A stretch of DNA of 64,000 nt from assembly GCA_022578605.1 (NCBI GenBank), contig MU394090.1, positions 62,001 to 126,000 on the forward strand, read 5' to 3'. The position numbers were made by a program, and so were the translations under genes. The notes beneath the pieces were generated by a model. The model was not told where the DNA came from and did no database searches. It saw only the letters and a program-made list of their open reading frames with translations. This document shows, one piece after another, positions 22,991-32,653 of this stretch. The stretch is from Camillea tinctor (Eukaryota; Ascomycota; Sordariomycetes; Xylariales; Xylariaceae). How positions within the stretch are numbered: the first letter of the stretch is position 1; each line of letters starts with the position of its first letter.

Positions 22991-23628
22991 ATGTCGTCTT
23001 CCAAGCGTCAATCCATCCTCCCCCGCGTCCAATCCGGCCCCAAAGCACCCGTCAACTTCTCCTCTACCATAACCATAGCCGACTCGGCCCTCTTGTCCGG
23101 GAACCACACCATAAATATCAACTCCGAGTCTGTCGTGCACCCCCGAGCGAAGCTTGATTCTTCTAATGGACGAATCACCATCGGTCGGAGGTGCATAGTA
23201 CACGAGCGAACCAGCATAGGCGCTGCCTCTGCCGACCCAAGGCCCAGCGAATCCCGTGATGGCGTATATATCCACGACTATGCGACCATCGAGGTCAACG
23301 TTGTTATCGAATCGGGGGGTACCATGATCGGTGAGGGATGTCACGTAGGCGTTGGGTCGAAGATTGGGAAAGGGGCCAAGTTAGGAAAGGTATTTTTTTC
23401 CCCCCCATTCCGTTCCTTTAATTCTAATATGGTGAGTAGCATTGCACTATAACGCCCCACAGCGTCATACGACCCTTCGAGGTTATCCCCGACTTCACCG
23501 TCATATACTCCAATGGCACCAGGCGCATGGATAAACGCGGTGTAACCGACTTAAAGAACAAAGCACAAGCCCGCCAGATCGAGGTCTTGCGGAGATTGAT
23601 ACCCAGTAACCCGTCGAAGTTTCAATGA
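22991..23628 (+). CDS. dynactin p27 (DCTN6)-like subunit
   Basis: Two exons, best read as 22991-23379 and 23463-23628, give 184 residues, the usual size for dynactin p27. The protein is a left-handed beta-helix of hexapeptide repeats, visible in ITIGRRCIVHERTSIGA, YIHDYATIEVNVVIESGG and IGEGCHVGVGSKIGKGA. The C-terminus carries the family block RPFEVIPDFTVIYSNG followed by a helix (QARQIEVLRRLIP). It would sit at the pointed end of the dynactin complex, supporting dynein transport in hyphae. The donor is odd: the consensus-like GTATTT at 23390 breaks the frame, whereas GTTAGG at 23380 keeps both the frame and the six-residue repeat spacing. I prefer the latter. Confidence 0.82.
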
Positions 23629-23848
23629 TACCCCACATCCATTTTATACGGAGTACTAGTTTGTTGTCTGCTTGTGCATATTGTCTTTCACAAGGCCTTG
23701 GTTCTCGGGGCTGCATAACTTGATGAAACACTAACATCAAGCTTCCTTTATATATGTGAAAAGTGCAAGGGCCCTTTTTAAGGACTCATTTTTACTGACT
23801 TCCAACTATATACCATGCCAGTTAGGTACGGAGCCCTCAAGGCTATTC

Positions 23849-25564
23849 TCAACTGAAGATGAACCTCTTTACCTTAATATACCATGGGATACTTCTCTTC
23901 TCTCCTATTCCCTCAACTTCTAGATCTTGCACACTGGCTTTAACCAGATCATCTCTTCTACCCGTTACAAGGTCAGCCTCCATCAATGAGACGATTTTAG
24001 TGCCCTTGAAGATCTTCCAAAATAAGTATAAAAGAGTGAAGATGGCTATCACAATATACGCAAACACAAAATCCACCGCATGGAACCCCCCGACAAAGAC
24101 TGAGTATCCCGAAATAAAGACTAGGAATAGGTTAATAAACACCACGAACCATGCCCCGTACGGGTAAAGGAGAGCTTTGTAAGGAAGATCTTCGATACGG
24201 TATCCCTGAATTACCCAGGCTTTGCGAAGTCGTAGATGTGTGATACCAACAAATGCCCAGGCGATAAAAGTTGCTGCTCCGGAGATATCGATCAAATACG
24301 TAAAGACCTGCCCGGGACTTGACGCAATGTTGAGTAAGGCTATAAGTCCGAGAAGGTTGGAAAATACTATAGCGTTGACTGGAACACCGTTGCCCGTCGT
24401 CTTGGCGAAGAACCTGGGCGCACGTCCGTTGACAGCAAGCGCTACGAGACTTCTCGAAGCAACGTATATCGCACTATTCACTGATGAAAATTGAGCTGTG
24501 ATCATGACAACATTGACCAGATTGCCGGCCCCGTCCCATCCTGCCTGGACCAGTGCAATAGTCCATGGCGACTGTGCCGATTTGCTAGTTGCGGTCAGAA
24601 GCTTGTCGCTATTATACGGGACGAGAATTCCAGCAAAGAACACCAGGCCTAGGAATATGATGAGAATGCGCCAAAAAGTTTGCCGGATAGCCTTGGGAAG
24701 ATCTTTCTTCGGATTCTTGCTCTCGGCCGCGGTCAGGGCTAGCATCTCCGTTCCACAGTAGTATACAGCAGCAAGGACGAAGGTCTTCCCGAACCCAGAG
24801 ATCCCATTAGCGATTACGCCGGGATCGCGCCAGTATCTGAAACCTATGTACTCTCCACCGATTGCTCCCGTGTTTACGAGGATGGCCACAAGAAAGCCAC
24901 CAACGACGCAGATAAGTTTCCAGCAGGCGAGGTAGAACTCCATCTCTCCATAGAAGACTATACCCAGTAATGAAGTACATTGGAAGCCGAGCCAGAATAT
25001 TAGGATCCAACCGTAAGACGGCACAGCGGTTGTCCATAAGCCCATGATGAGCGAGATGTTATTATAGTCATTTGCGATATTCGTCACCCATAAGTACCAA
25101 TAATTCCATCCGAGGCTAAAGGCCAGCGCCGGGTCAATAAAACGGCCGGCCAATTCAATGAAGGCGCCCTGTATAGGAAACAGGGTTGACATTTCCCCAA
25201 GGCTCTGCATCACAAAGAAAACGTCGACGCCGATTATGAAAAAGCAAATCAAGGCACCAATTGGACCACTATACGCGATTGCAGAACCCGTTCCATACCA
25301 GATCGAGGCCCCGACGACGCCGCCGAAAGCGATCATTTGCTAGACCCCTCCATGTTAACTTGGCATTCCTTGATGCATGAAATGGGACCAACGATCACTT
25401 ACCAGGTGCCTGTTTTTGAGACCGCGTTGCAGACCATCATCGATGACGTTGCCGTTGCTCGCCAACTCAGCTCTACCAATCTCTATATTTGAATCATCCG
25501 GTGATGAAGCTGTAGGCGCCTTCTCATCAACAGCATCAGGTACTACTAGTAATGTCGCGGTCAT
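23849..25564 (-). CDS. amino-acid permease, APC/YAT family
   Basis: Exons 25403-25564 and 23849-25339 give 550 residues; the GTAAGT...TAG intron joins KNRHL to QMIAFGG. A polar cytosolic N-terminus precedes 12 predicted membrane helices. Family hallmarks are RHLQMIAFGGVVGASIWYGTG in TM1, GEMSTLFPIQGAFIELAGRF, YYCGTEMLALTAAESKNPKKDLPKAI and the late RLRKAWVIQGYRIEDLPYKA loop. Such permeases import amino acids by proton symport at the plasma membrane. The acidic C-terminal tail suits regulation by ubiquitination, although that is inference. The exact amino acid cannot be assigned. The gene lies divergent to the BTB gene. Confidence 0.92.
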
Positions 25565-26339
25565 GGTCTAGACCCAGCTTGCATCTATCCAGCCTACCAG
25601 CGGCGTAGGTTGAGTGGTTGCTAAATACAACCAATCCTAAGAAATGTCCAGATGCGCCTAGAAAGCCAAGGACTAGGAGCAACAGGATCCCGTAGGCCAA
25701 ATGTTCAAGGTTCAAGTGACAAAACCTGGATCGCAGCAAAAGTAGGTCTTGGCAGGGAGATCAGACAAGTCGTCTTCATGGATGCTAGGTTGATATTTAA
25801 AACCGCCACGGAGCCGTGCAACTTGACACAACCGAAGTTCTTGGTTGAGCTAACGAACAGCCAGATGTTGGACAACACGGAGAAAAAAAAGATTCACGAG
25901 AATAATAACAGAATGGAAACTCCCACATAATCTTATTTCCCATTCCTATACTTCTTTTTAACTACCTACCATATATGGTAAATCAGTATATCCTCCCTAT
26001 AGTATTATTGTCCCTCAAGCTATTATTACCCCACTTCTTATCAATAGCCATTCTTCACTCGGGCTGGAAACGTCAAAGGGAAGGGCCGTGACGTGATATT
26101 AGATCGGCTTACTGATAAGAACAACTCGGAAAAGCGAAGCGGAATCCGGTGGAGGATCACTAGTTTCCTCCTTTGCGGAGCGGGACGGGACTAAGTCCCG
26201 GTACTATTGCATTGGCTCTAGCTCTCCCCCCCCTTTTTTTTTTCTAGAGGACGTGCTGTCCTACCTTGGACTCACATATACACCCTGGCATTCCAAACTT
26301 AGGGCAGATTCTTTAGATTCTTCAAGCGACGAGAGCCAA
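25565..26339. other. divergent promoter region
   Basis: Spacer between the permease (-) and BTB (+) genes. AT-rich in the middle (25920-26040), with a C/T-rich tract at 26221-26246 just before the BTB leader. The ORF at 25652-25930 shows no family. Confidence 0.5.
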
Positions 26340-27062
26340 ATGGCCGAGGAAGTCACGGACGTAGCGGTGGCCCAATCGCCACCGGCGCCGTCGACAACCC
26401 CTCCGCCTGTCCCTAGTGAAGCAAAGAAGATCACGCTCGACGTAGGCGGACGAAAGTTTGTGACGACGAGCGACACGCTGGGACACAGCACCTTCTTCCT
26501 GGCGCTGCTGTCAGGGCGGTGGGAACACGCACGCCAGGAGGATGGGAGCTACTTCATTGATGCGGACCCGGGGCGCTTCGAGGACATCCTAGCGTTCCTG
26601 CGGCGAAGCACGATGCCGCTGTACTGGAGCGCGGAGGGCGGACACGACTACGCACGCTACCACCGGCTGCTGGACGAGGCGCGGTACTTCGGCCTGCCGG
26701 AGCTTGAGCACTGGCTCGCGAGCCAGGGGTACCACAAAGCCGTCGCGTACCAGACACAGGTCGTCACCAAGGACGCCAAGGGCGCCGAGACGGCGACCTT
26801 CCTCGACCCTTGCCGGCCCGAGGTCCACGTCCGCTGGGTCGAGGATAACGAGTATTATTGTTGCGCCGGGATGCGCCGACACCACCACCATCCCGAGCTG
26901 TGCGACCACAGCTGCTTCAAGTACCGCGAGGACGTGGATATCCCATTCGAGAGGCGCCAGAAGGCGCAGGTCACGGTCGTGAGCACCAAGGTGCATATCT
27001 TCGCTGCGGAGTTCAGGGCCCCGCATCATACGGCCAGGCCGCCCCCGTATCAGGCGGCGTGA
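26340..27062 (+). CDS. BTB/POZ (KCTD-type T1) domain protein
   Basis: A 240-residue single-exon protein. The ATG at 26340 (MAEEVTDVAV) is chosen because the frame upstream has only non-ATG starts. A Pro-rich linker (PAPSTTPPPVPSE) precedes a T1-type BTB domain at about residues 33-130: KKITLDVGGRKFVTTSDTL, DGSYFIDADPGRFEDILAFLRR and the LLDEARYFGLPELEHWL helix. The C-terminal half is not a recognised domain but holds Cys/His-rich sequence (YYCCAGMRRHHHHPELCDHSC) that could bind metal. KCTD-type BTB proteins often act as oligomerising adaptors for cullin-3 ligases; whether this one does is unknown. Confidence 0.85.
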   Translation: MAEEVTDVAVAQSPPAPSTTPPPVPSEAKKITLDVGGRKFVTTSDTLGHSTFFLALLSGRWEHARQEDGSYFIDADPGRFEDILAFLRRSTMPLYWSAEGGHDYARYHRLLDEARYFGLPELEHWLASQGYHKAVAYQTQVVTKDAKGAETATFLDPCRPEVHVRWVEDNEYYCCAGMRRHHHHPELCDHSCFKYREDVDIPFERRQKAQVTVVSTKVHIFAAEFRAPHHTARPPPYQAA

Positions 27063-27559
27063 TTTGGGGCGGGGTCATGTATTGTATTGCATGGACGATG
27101 GTTCTTTGGATAGGGGCCTGGGTAGGGGCTGTGTACTCCATCCTGGACTTGAGAGGTATCTAAGGGGTTTCTCATTCTCCAGAGTTTACCCCCCTATTTC
27201 TACATACTCTCTTACCCCGTGTATAATATGTACAACTTGAAACCAAAAAAAATCAATAAAATATGTAACCTCCCGAAGACACCGAGGTCAATATTAAGGA
27301 TTTCAGTTATTCACAGTAACCTTAAGCCTTAAAGTTAAGGAACATTGCGTAAATTATTCCTATTCCACCCAAGCCAACTCGAAATGGAAAGGGAAAGAAA
27401 GCAAAAATGAATATCGGGTATATATAGAACAGTCATTTTACTACTGTTGCCCTTCTAAGGTGCCCTAACAACATGCTTTTCATAATCATACATCACAGCG
27501 AGTATCCCGCCTCCGCCCACATCACCACATCTTCCTTCCCTCCTTCCATCCTTACCCCC
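27063..27559. other. spacer between convergent genes
   Basis: AT-rich 3' flanks of the BTB and COQ3 genes with A-rich stretches near 27240-27265. No gene or repeat is seen. Confidence 0.5.
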
Positions 27560-28501
27560 CTAACTCTCCGGGTTCCTCCTGACGGCGAAGAAATAATTCC
27601 CAATCTTCTCGCTGCCCTCGACCTCCTTCCACCCCAAACCCGGCACATACACCACGCCCATGCAGCGCGTCTCCGTCCAGTACCCCTCCCCAGTAGACAG
27701 AAAATGGCCCCGCAGCTCCCCCTCGTCGATATACTTCCGCCAGTCGTGCGTGCCCCGCGGCACGATCCGCAGCACCTCCTCCGCCGCCACTATGGTCGTC
27801 AGCCAGCTCATCCACGTGCGCGCCATGGTGCTCAGCACCAGCCAGCCGCCGGGCTTCACGTACGGCGCGCAGTGGCGCAGGAACGCGGCCGGCTGGGAGA
27901 CGTGCTCGAGGACCTCGAACACCGACACCACGTCGTACGTTCCCCCCCCTTCTCCCTCTCGTTTTTTCCCTAGTGATGGGGATTTCCCTAGTGATGGCGA
28001 GGGCGGGGGGAGAGACTCGATGCTCACATTCGCGTACGCTAGCTTGCTGGAGAGGAGCGGGTCGCGCCGCGCGTGCGCGCGCGCTACCGATATGACCGAT
28101 GGGCTCGGGTCGATGCCTAGCACGCGCTGCGTGCGCGGCAGGCGCGCGGCCGACTCGGCGAATATGCCCCCGCCGCACCCGATGTCCAGGTAGGAGAGCT
28201 GCGAGCCGCAGGGGGCCGGGGCGACGGAGCCGCGGCACCGCCGGATGAAGTCGTGGCGCAGTGGGTTCATGAGGTGCAGGATGCGCGAGGGGCCGTGCGG
28301 GTCCCACCACGAGGAGGCGAGGGCGTTGAAGTGGGATATTTCGTCTGCCGAGACGGTGGAGGAGAGGGAGGGGGAGGGGGGGGTTGAGAAGGTCCGGGTG
28401 GGATGAGGATGGTATATAGGGATGGATTTCTGGGGAGATCCTGGTCTCCTATGGACTGGTCTAGCTACCCTCCAGCCATTGAGTCGTATGGGCGGTGGCA
28501 T
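27560..28501 (-). CDS. ubiquinone biosynthesis O-methyltransferase COQ3, mitochondrial
   Basis: A single-exon gene of 313 residues starting MPPPIRLNGWRVARPVHRR, an Arg-rich mitochondrial presequence. It is a class I SAM-dependent methyltransferase catalysing both O-methylations of the ubiquinone ring. Visible are motif I YLDIGCGGG (104-112), the acidic loop VLGIDPS, YDVVSVFEVLEHV, LKPGG-like VKPGGWLVLSTMARTWMSW, and the COQ3-typical RIVPRGTHDWRKYI substrate block. Between the SAM site and YDVV an 18-bp unit is duplicated in frame (27965-28000), giving SPSLGK twice in a surface loop. It shares an 830-bp divergent promoter with RIB3. Confidence 0.94.
   Translation of the reverse strand: MPPPIRLNGWRVARPVHRRPGSPQKSIPIYHPHPTRTFSTPPSPSLSSTVSADEISHFNALASSWWDPHGPSRILHLMNPLRHDFIRRCRGSVAPAPCGSQLSYLDIGCGGGIFAESAARLPRTQRVLGIDPSPSVISVARAHARRDPLLSSKLAYANVSIESLPPPSPSLGKSPSLGKKREGEGGGTYDVVSVFEVLEHVSQPAAFLRHCAPYVKPGGWLVLSTMARTWMSWLTTIVAAEEVLRIVPRGTHDWRKYIDEGELRGHFLSTGEGYWTETRCMGVVYVPGLGWKEVEGSEKIGNYFFAVRRNPES
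27965..28000 (-). repeat. 18-bp in-frame tandem duplication inside COQ3
   Basis: Two copies of an 18-nt unit (TTCCCTAGTGATGG core on the plus strand) encode the hexapeptide SPSLGK twice, residues 168-179 of COQ3. It lies in a Pro/Ser/Gly-rich loop. Confidence 0.85.
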
Positions 28502-29333
28502 GGTGATTTTTTTCTCGGTGTTTGGTGTGAGGAAGGAAATCAACTATGTGTAGCTATTATGGGTTATACTAGACGTATAAGTTGGAAAAGTTCTAGAAGC
28601 TGACCTTAGATTGAGAGCTGCATGCAGGGGTGGGGCATGGATGGTGGTGGGTGGTAGAGGGGTAGGTAACTTAGTCTTAAGCAGTGTAATAGGTATGGTT
28701 AACACTATATTAACCTATTATGCCGACCTAAGTACGGTTTGTCAGCGAAAACCCCGAGAGTTTAGGGCAGCCCAAACCACGATAGATATGCAAGTGCCGG
28801 GTCGAGATATGCATGTAACTAGGTAGTCAGACTTATAGATGATTTAGTTATACATCTTCCGGCCTAGTCTCGGAGTGTACAACTAGAGAATGGGGTCTGA
28901 CTTTTTCTCATCATCAGTCAGCAAGCCCCCAGTTCTTACATGTGAGACCCTTGAACACCGAGGATTCCGAGGAGAAAATGGATATAAAATCCTATAACCT
29001 ACTAATATATATACCAATACATACCGGACAAGGTTATCTACCTTATCTCAATTTTAGGGTTGTATGTATGTAAGGTACTTACCTACAGCTTTCATCCTGC
29101 ATGAATCTCCAACCAGTGACGCAAACCCCTCCGTCGAACTCATACTAGGTGTAACCCCTACAAACTCAAATCTCCAAAGGCTTACCTAACTTCTTATTTC
29201 TTTTCCCTTTTCTATTCTTCTTCTCAATATCTTCCGCTCTCTCCCAGCTTCTTCCCAATTAGGGGGCATTTTTTGTCCTCTCTATTGTATAGAAACCGGA
29301 CGAAGTAAAAAACCCCTCAGTTCTCTCACAAAG
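28502..29333. other. divergent promoter COQ3/RIB3
   Basis: About 830 bp between two divergent genes. A pyrimidine-rich block (29195-29260, CTTCTT/TCTTC) precedes the RIB3 start by about 100 nt, a common feature of fungal core promoters. No other gene is seen. Confidence 0.6.
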
Positions 29334-30137
29334 ATGCCGTCCGCCACCATCGAACAGAACAAGTTCGACTCCATCCCAGACACAATTGCAGCCTTCCGTA
29401 TGTTCCGCCATTCTCACAGGGTTAACCTCTTACAAGAAACACCATAAAACAAACCAATTAACCTATCCTCTTCTACCTTCTTCTCCGACCTAGGCAATGG
29501 CGAATTCATAGTTGTCATGGACAGCCCGAGCCGGGAGAACGAAGGCGACCTCATCATCGCCGCCGAGAACGTGACCGCTGAGCAGATGGCTTTCATGGTG
29601 CGGCACTCGTCAGGTCTGATCTGCGCCCCCATCACCCCCGCCATGACCGAGACCCTGCACCTCCCCCAGATGGTCCCCGACAACGAGGACCCTCGCGGCA
29701 CTGCCTACACCATCTCGGTCGACGCCGCCGACCCCTCCGTCACCACCGGCATTAGCGCGCACGACCGCGCCCTGACCGTGCGGTGCCTCGCCGACCCCCG
29801 CGCCACCCCCGACACCTTCCGCCGCCCGGGCCACGTCTTCCCCCTGCGCGCGCGGCCCGGCGGCGTGCGAGCCCGCCCCGGCCACACCGAGGCCGCCGTC
29901 GACTTCTGCCGCCTCGCTGGAAAGCAGTCCCATGCCGCTGCTATCTGCGAGATCGTCGACGACGGCGAGGAGGTCGCGGGCCAGGCCTTGCGCCGGGCGC
30001 CTGGGATGCTGAGGGGGGAGGGGTGCATAGCGTTCGCGCGCAGGTGGGGGCTTAAGGTCTGCACTATAGAGGACCTGGTCGAGCATATAGAGAAGACGGA
30101 GGGCAAGCTCGAGGCGAATGGGGGGAACGAGTCGTAA
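29334..30137 (+). CDS. 3,4-dihydroxy-2-butanone 4-phosphate synthase (riboflavin)
   Basis: Exons 29334-29397 and 29494-30137 (GTATGT...CTAG) give 235 residues. The enzyme converts ribulose 5-phosphate to 3,4-dihydroxy-2-butanone 4-phosphate plus formate, the four-carbon precursor of riboflavin. The acidic metal/substrate loop RENEGDLI (from residue 35), the HSSGLICAPIT block, SVDA, TTGISAHDRA, and HTEAAVD (from His152) match the RIB3/RibB family. A fungal-type ending IAFARRWGLKVCTIEDLVEHI is present. The first exon is short, as in other ascomycetes. No GTP cyclohydrolase domain is fused to it. Confidence 0.95.
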
Positions 30138-30842
30138 ATTTAGACGAGAGGCGGGGAGGGGAGATAAAAGGAGGTGGGTTGGTTGGCACATTTAATAGGG
30201 AGAGTAAAAAGGAAAGAATATATAAAATAAAAGTACTTGCATATATATCTTGAGATAGGTTGAGGGTGAACTGGTACTTGAAAGATAAAGGGAAGAGGGA
30301 GAAAAAAAACATATGTCGGGAACAAATTCACTGAGTGCGAATAGGGGGGGCTGGTGGTAAGGAGTGATGGAAGAAATACGGATTGCATATATTTATCCAC
30401 ATATTAAACGCATAACCTGGGTTATATGAATACGGCGGTAGACGACCCGCAAGAGATCTGTGAAATGCCAAAAAGGGGAAGGGAGAAAAGGACACCAATT
30501 CGATATCGAGACTCGACGTCAAGTTGTTTATATGGTTATCAATGGGCGTATCAAGGGAGTCAGCTGCTGTTTTATCCAGGTAAGTCATTTACACTGGGCA
30601 TAACCACTAACTGTATCTAAACATATACCAACCCATATTTGGTCAGTTAATATATCCGTCTGATCTGAGAAGCTACAATGCAAATGCAAGATCCACACAT
30701 CGATCCAGTGATGACGCGCAATAACATCCAACGACATTGCTTGTTGGCATGTTTGCTCACTTACTTGACTATTCCCTCGTGGAAGAAACTTCACGATCCC
30801 TTCTCAGGATTCGCACACTGCATGATAAAACTCACACCCACC
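30138..30842. other. spacer between convergent genes
   Basis: The 3' regions of RIB3 and the HerA-like gene. ORFs here (up to 86 codons) have no family resemblance. Nothing else is seen. Confidence 0.5.
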
Positions 30843-32653
30843 TCACTCCGCGAGGATACTCTTCCCCCCATCAGCGGTAACTCGATTCCGAACCCGTATC
30901 TTCAGAATCTCATCCCCTAGCCTCCTAACAGCCATACCCCCCGACCCCTCCAACCCGTCACTTTCCCCCTCACCCCTATCGTCTCCGTCCGCTCCTACCC
31001 GCACACCCACCAGCGCGCTCGGCGCAAACAAAAAAGCCTCCCCCACCTTCAGGTTCACGATATTCCTGAAGAGATCCTTCTTATCCTTCTTTGTCCCCGT
31101 ACTGCCGCCATCCTCTTTCTCCAAGCTGGCCCCCGCCAGATGTCCGCATAGCATCTGCTCCCACGCCGGCGACGAGAAACGGTGCACGAGCGTCGCCGAG
31201 CATAGATCCAGCAGCTTGGGCGATACGCTTGGCTCCTGCGTCGAGATCACGACACGCACCCCCAGGTGCCGCTGCAGCCGGATCGTGGACAGCAGCGTGT
31301 TGGTTAGGGTCCGGCACTCGGCGGAGGGGGTGCCTTCGTCGACGGAGGTGGAGGACGAGAGGTACTTGTGGGCTTCGTCGAGGGCGACGATGCGGCCGAT
31401 GGGTGGGGTGGCGCTCTGGGGTGAGGCTTGGTCTTGCTCTAGAAAGAGAGATAGGCAGATGTTGAACAAGGAACATGCCATCTCGGGGGTTACGCAGGGG
31501 CAGGATAGGTCGACGATGGTTAATTGGCCGGCCTGGAGGGGAGGATGGGGTTAGCTTATCTGTGAAGGATGATAGAGGATGGAGGCAAGAAAGCGGAATA
31601 AGAAAAGGGGGAGGGCTGAAGGTTTCAGATTTTCTGAGCAAAGGAGGTTGTGGGTATTTCATACCACCGGCTTCCAGTCCGTGCCCGGGGGGATCTCCTT
31701 CGACTGCCGTCTCCTGTAGCTGCTCGTATGCTCCTTCACCATGAAGCTTTCCAGCGTGTCGAGGCGCTGCTGCAGGGGCGACATCTGCTGGCCCGTGAGC
31801 TTCTCGTCCAGCAGCCGCCGCTTGAACTCGCCGTACTTGAACGACGCGCCCTGCCAGTCGGTCTGCTGCTGTTGCTCGATGCGCATCTCCCGCAAGATAC
31901 GCTGGAGGACGTGCAGGTATAACGGCATGTTGCCGTCCCCCACCGCCATCAGATCGAGCATGCGCTGCGTGTTGAGGTCCGAAGAGCTGAGCTGCAGTTT
32001 CTGGACGGAGACCTCCGGGATGGCCTTGTACGTCTCCTACGAAGATCAGGCGTTAGCAAGGGCTCTGGGGGGGGCGATAGTACTACCACCACCATAGCAT
32101 ATCACAAACAAACCTGCATGGCCCGATAATTCGTCGGCGCGCACAGCACGCGCACCTTGACCGCCCCGCCCGAAGCCAAGTACGCCGCCTCGCACGGCGC
32201 CCCCCCGCGGTCCGAAATAAACGTATCGTAGTGGAACACGACCCCCGCCAGCGGCCGCGGCACCTCGCTCACCTCGGACGCCATCAGGCACCCCTCCAGC
32301 ACGCACGATAGCGTGTGGCTCTTGCCCGACCCCTGGCTCCCGCAGATAAACAGGCTCGACGGCGCCGCGACGTTGTAGAACACGCGCGCGTCCCTGTCTT
32401 TACTACTGCTGACCTCGCAGCCTAGCAGCGACGACTGCGGGAAGAGCACTTGCGGCTGCGGGGATTCGCCGCGCAGCGCTTGCCGCGCCGCCGAGGTGAA
32501 GAGCGGGCTGCTGGCGGCTTCGCTGGCTTGGTCGGCTTGCGGCGGACGGTGGAGGTACTTCATGTGCCGCGCGAGTTCCGCGTCCGTGTTGGGGGGGCTG
32601 CTGATTTGCAGGTTCGAGAGGCCCTCGAGGGCGGTGTCTATTGGGGCGGCCAT
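30843..32653 (-). CDS. HerA/FtsK-like P-loop ATPase
   Basis: Exons 32114-32653, 31665-32036 and 30843-31532 give 533 residues in one frame. After about 95 polar residues comes the P-loop GSQGSGKS (105-112). A middle region is helical and Gln-rich (RIEQQQQTDW). The Walker B segment GRIVALDEAHK is at 350-360, followed by a helical LTNTLLSTIRLQRHLGVRVV, then the STQEP strand end (401-405) and LVHRFSS. The order P-loop, DEAHK, STQEP and VHRF is that of HerA-type DNA-pumping ATPases of the FtsK-HerA superfamily rather than of DEAD helicases. Its partners and substrate in fungi are not known to me. No nuclease domain is fused. Confidence 0.8.
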
